DNA from: Paenibacillus sp. cl123
Lineage (GTDB): Bacteria; Bacillota; Bacilli; Paenibacillales; NBRC-103111
Direction: 5' to 3'
DNA: 64,000 bases
NCBI RefSeq assembly: GCF_900101595.1
Contig: NZ_FMYY01000014.1
Span: 102,642 to 166,641, forward strand
Every line of letters starts with the position of its first letter. Within the stretch, counting starts at the first letter, position 1. Below are positions 62,097 through 64,000 of this stretch, piece after piece. The position numbers were made by a program, and so were the translations under genes. A model generated the notes under the pieces. It searched no databases, was not told the origin of the DNA, and saw only the letters and a program-made list of their open reading frames with translations.

Positions 62097-63461
62097 GTGG
62101 AAAGCCATCCTAATGAACAATGGCAGCAAGTCCTTTCCATTCTGCAGAAAAGGGTGAGCAAACCCAGCTACGAAACGTGGCTGATCTCCACAAGGGCTGT
62201 CGCATTCAACGAATCGGCCGTCGTCATCTGTACCCCCAATAATTTCGCGCGCGACTGGCTTGAGAACCGGTATACGAAGCATATCAAGGAAGCCGTCTAC
62301 GACTATACCGGCAAACAGGTCGAGCTGAAGTTCATCATTGAATCCGACGACGAGAACCTTTCGTTCGGTGCGCCCCCCGCCCCTGCCATTCCTCCAGCGA
62401 AAGCCAGGTCTGCGGCCGAAGAAACCTTTGCTCATATGATGAACGCGAAGTACACATTCGATACATTCGTCATCGGATCCGGGAACAGATTTGCTCATGC
62501 CGCCTCGCTCGCAGTCGCCGAAGCGCCTGCGAAGGCTTATAATCCGCTGTTTTTATACGGAGGCGTGGGACTTGGGAAAACTCACCTCATGCATGCGATC
62601 GGACATTACGTGCTGGAGCACAATCCGAGCGCCCGCGTGATGTACATCTCGTCCGAGAAATTCACCAACGAATTCATCAATGCCGTGCGGGACAACCGCG
62701 GCGAAGATTTCCGCAACAAGTACAGAACGATCGATGTGCTGTTAATTGATGATATTCAGTTCCTGGCCGGAAAAGAAGGCACGCAGGAAGAATTTTTCCA
62801 TACGTTTAATGCGCTCCATGAGGAACGCAAGCAGATCATCATCTCCAGCGACCGCCCGCCCAAAGAAATTCCGACGCTCGAGGAACGGCTGCGTTCCCGC
62901 TTCGAATGGGGCTTGATCACGGACATTCAGCCGCCTGACCTGGAGACGCGAATCGCCATCCTGCGGAAGAAAGCGAAAGCCGAAAATCTCGATATCCCCA
63001 ACGAAGCCATGGTATATATAGCCAATCAGATCGATACGAACATCCGTGAGCTGGAAGGCGCCCTGATCCGCGTGGTCGCTTATTCGTCCTTGATCAATAA
63101 GGACATCACTTCGCATCTGGCCGCGGAAGCGCTGAAGGATATCATCCCGAGCAGCCGGCCAAGAGTCATTACGATCCAGGATATTCAGCAGAAGGTCGGG
63201 GAGTTCTACGGACTTAAGATTGAGGATTTCAAAGCGCGGAAGCGGACCAAGATGGTCGCCTTTCCACGGCAGATTGCGATGTATATGGCGCGCGAGATGA
63301 CGGATTTCTCCTTGCCGAAGATCGGAGAAGCTTTCGGGGGACGCGATCATACGACCGTTATTCATGCGCATGAGAAAATCTCGGAAGCTATCAAGGCCGA
63401 TCAGGAATTATACAAGATTATTCAAAACATAACGGAAAAAGTGAAAAACGTGACGATGTAG
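62097..63461 (+). CDS. dnaA: Chromosomal replication initiator DnaA
   Basis: 454 residues starting at GTG (AAGGAG upstream). Domain I ([20 protein letters not shown]), variable linker (domain II, about 85-115), AAA+ domain III with [30 protein letters not shown] and [11 protein letters not shown], and domain IV DNA-binding motif [15 protein letters not shown]. Opens oriC and loads the helicase. Followed by a hairpin terminator before dnaN. Confidence 0.99.
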   Translation: MESHPNEQWQQVLSILQKRVSKPSYETWLISTRAVAFNESAVVICTPNNFARDWLENRYTKHIKEAVYDYTGKQVELKFIIESDDENLSFGAPPAPAIPPAKARSAAEETFAHMMNAKYTFDTFVIGSGNRFAHAASLAVAEAPAKAYNPLFLYGGVGLGKTHLMHAIGHYVLEHNPSARVMYISSEKFTNEFINAVRDNRGEDFRNKYRTIDVLLIDDIQFLAGKEGTQEEFFHTFNALHEERKQIIISSDRPPKEIPTLEERLRSRFEWGLITDIQPPDLETRIAILRKKAKAENLDIPNEAMVYIANQIDTNIRELEGALIRVVAYSSLINKDITSHLAAEALKDIIPSSRPRVITIQDIQQKVGEFYGLKIEDFKARKRTKMVAFPRQIAMYMAREMTDFSLPKIGEAFGGRDHTTVIHAHEKISEAIKADQELYKIIQNITEKVKNVTM

Positions 63462-63505
63462 GCCTCCCGCCAGCCGGCTCTTCGGCCATCGATTCACGAC
63501 TGAAT

Positions 63506-63554
63506 AAACCAAAGCCTATGCACAAACTATTCACATGTGGATAGGCTTTGGTTT
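63506..63554 (+). terminator. dnaA-dnaN hairpin with DnaA box
   Basis: Perfect 14-base arms AAACCAAAGCCTAT / ATAGGCTTTGGTTT around a 21-base loop. A DnaA box TGTGGATAG (63536-63544) spans the loop and 3' arm, and another (ATATCCACA) lies at 63571. Acts as terminator and perhaps as part of the origin. Confidence 0.7.
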
Positions 63555-63676
63555 TGCGTTGTTCATGCACATATCCACATATTAGACGCCCCTACTACTT
63601 CAACTAAATAAAAAAAACATGTAATATAGATGCATATGACCATCTGGCCCACTTTAGAACCTGTAGGAGTGACATT

Positions 63677-64000
63677 ATGAAATTAACGGTCCTTAAAGAT
63701 TTCCTGAACGAATCCATTCAGCACGTGTATAAAGCCATTTCGAGCAAAACGACCATTCCCATTCTCACAGGCATCAAGATAGATGCAGATTCGTCCGGCA
63801 TGACGCTGACGGCCAGCGATACCGACATTTCGATCCAAAGCTTTATCCCTATCGAAAAGGGCGAGCTTCAGGTTATCGAGATGAAGCAGTCGGGCAGCGT
63901 CGTTCTCCCTTCCAAATTTTTCGTGGAAATTATTCGCAAGCTGCCGGCGCAGCATATCGAGATCGAAGTGAAGGAGCATTTCCAAACGATCATCCGCTCC
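63677..64000 (+). CDS. dnaN: DNA polymerase III beta sliding clamp (partial)
   Basis: First 108 codons: M-KLTVLKDFLNESIQHVYKA, SSKTTIPILTGIKIDA, LTASDTDISIQSFIPI and SVVLPSKFFVEIIRKLP, the N-terminal domain of the beta clamp. The gene continues past the window edge. Tethers polymerase to DNA. Confidence 0.98.
   Translation, partial: MKLTVLKDFLNESIQHVYKAISSKTTIPILTGIKIDADSSGMTLTASDTDISIQSFIPIEKGELQVIEMKQSGSVVLPSKFFVEIIRKLPAQHIEIEVKEHFQTIIRS

Overview
The window is a chromosomal segment from a Gram-positive, spore-forming Bacillota. It most resembles Paenibacillaceae: the gene order around the replication origin, the WalRKHIJ cluster, YyaC, SpoIIIJ/Jag and Noc all fit, and core base composition is moderately GC-rich. 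From about 17.4 kb rightward it is conserved origin-proximal backbone. The order is rlmH, htrA-like protease, walJ-yycI-yycH-walK-walR, M23 peptidase, purA, an ECF sigma/anti-sigma pair, dnaB, rplI-gdpP-yybS, rpsR-ssb-rpsF, sulP, a second sigma/anti-sigma pair, tRNA-Ser, mscS, yyaC, parB-parA, noc, rsmG-mnmG-mnmE-jag-yidC-rnpA-rpmH, then oriC, dnaA and the start of dnaN. Nearly everything left of oriC runs on the minus strand; dnaA and dnaN run on the plus strand.

The left 17 kb is an accessory region of mostly lower GC, patchy composition and insertion-sequence debris, abutting the 3' end of rlmH. Three direct copies of the rlmH 3' end are visible: the real one (17377-17394) and two remnants (near 13496 and 4886). 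Read on the minus strand, all three still encode E-(P/L)-Y-H-K-stop. This is the arrangement of SCC (staphylococcal cassette chromosome) elements, which integrate at the rlmH stop codon. The three copies divide the region into a 3.9 kb cassette and an 8.6 kb cassette.

The 3.9 kb cassette carries a ParB/Srx-domain protein, a Dam-type adenine methyltransferase and an HNH endonuclease, probably a restriction-modification or defence module. The 8.6 kb cassette carries a DUF262 protein with an AlbA_2-like C-terminal part, a complete IS256-family element inserted exactly in that gene's stop codon, remnants of IS3, IS66 and IS110 elements, a RibD/DHFR-like protein, a very GC-rich foreign membrane-protein gene and another small membrane protein. 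Further left is a two-component system with a LanFEG-type ABC transporter (antimicrobial-peptide immunity). A weak fourth rlmH-like site lies near the window edge. No ccr-type recombinase was found in the window.

Regulatory landmarks in the backbone include an oriC DnaA-box cluster, a second cluster of four DnaA boxes at 43.6-43.7 kb, two perfect parS sites, a PurR-type operator at purA, an S6:S18-like leader ahead of rpsF, and many intrinsic terminators. All calls are from reading the sequence; no database search was run.
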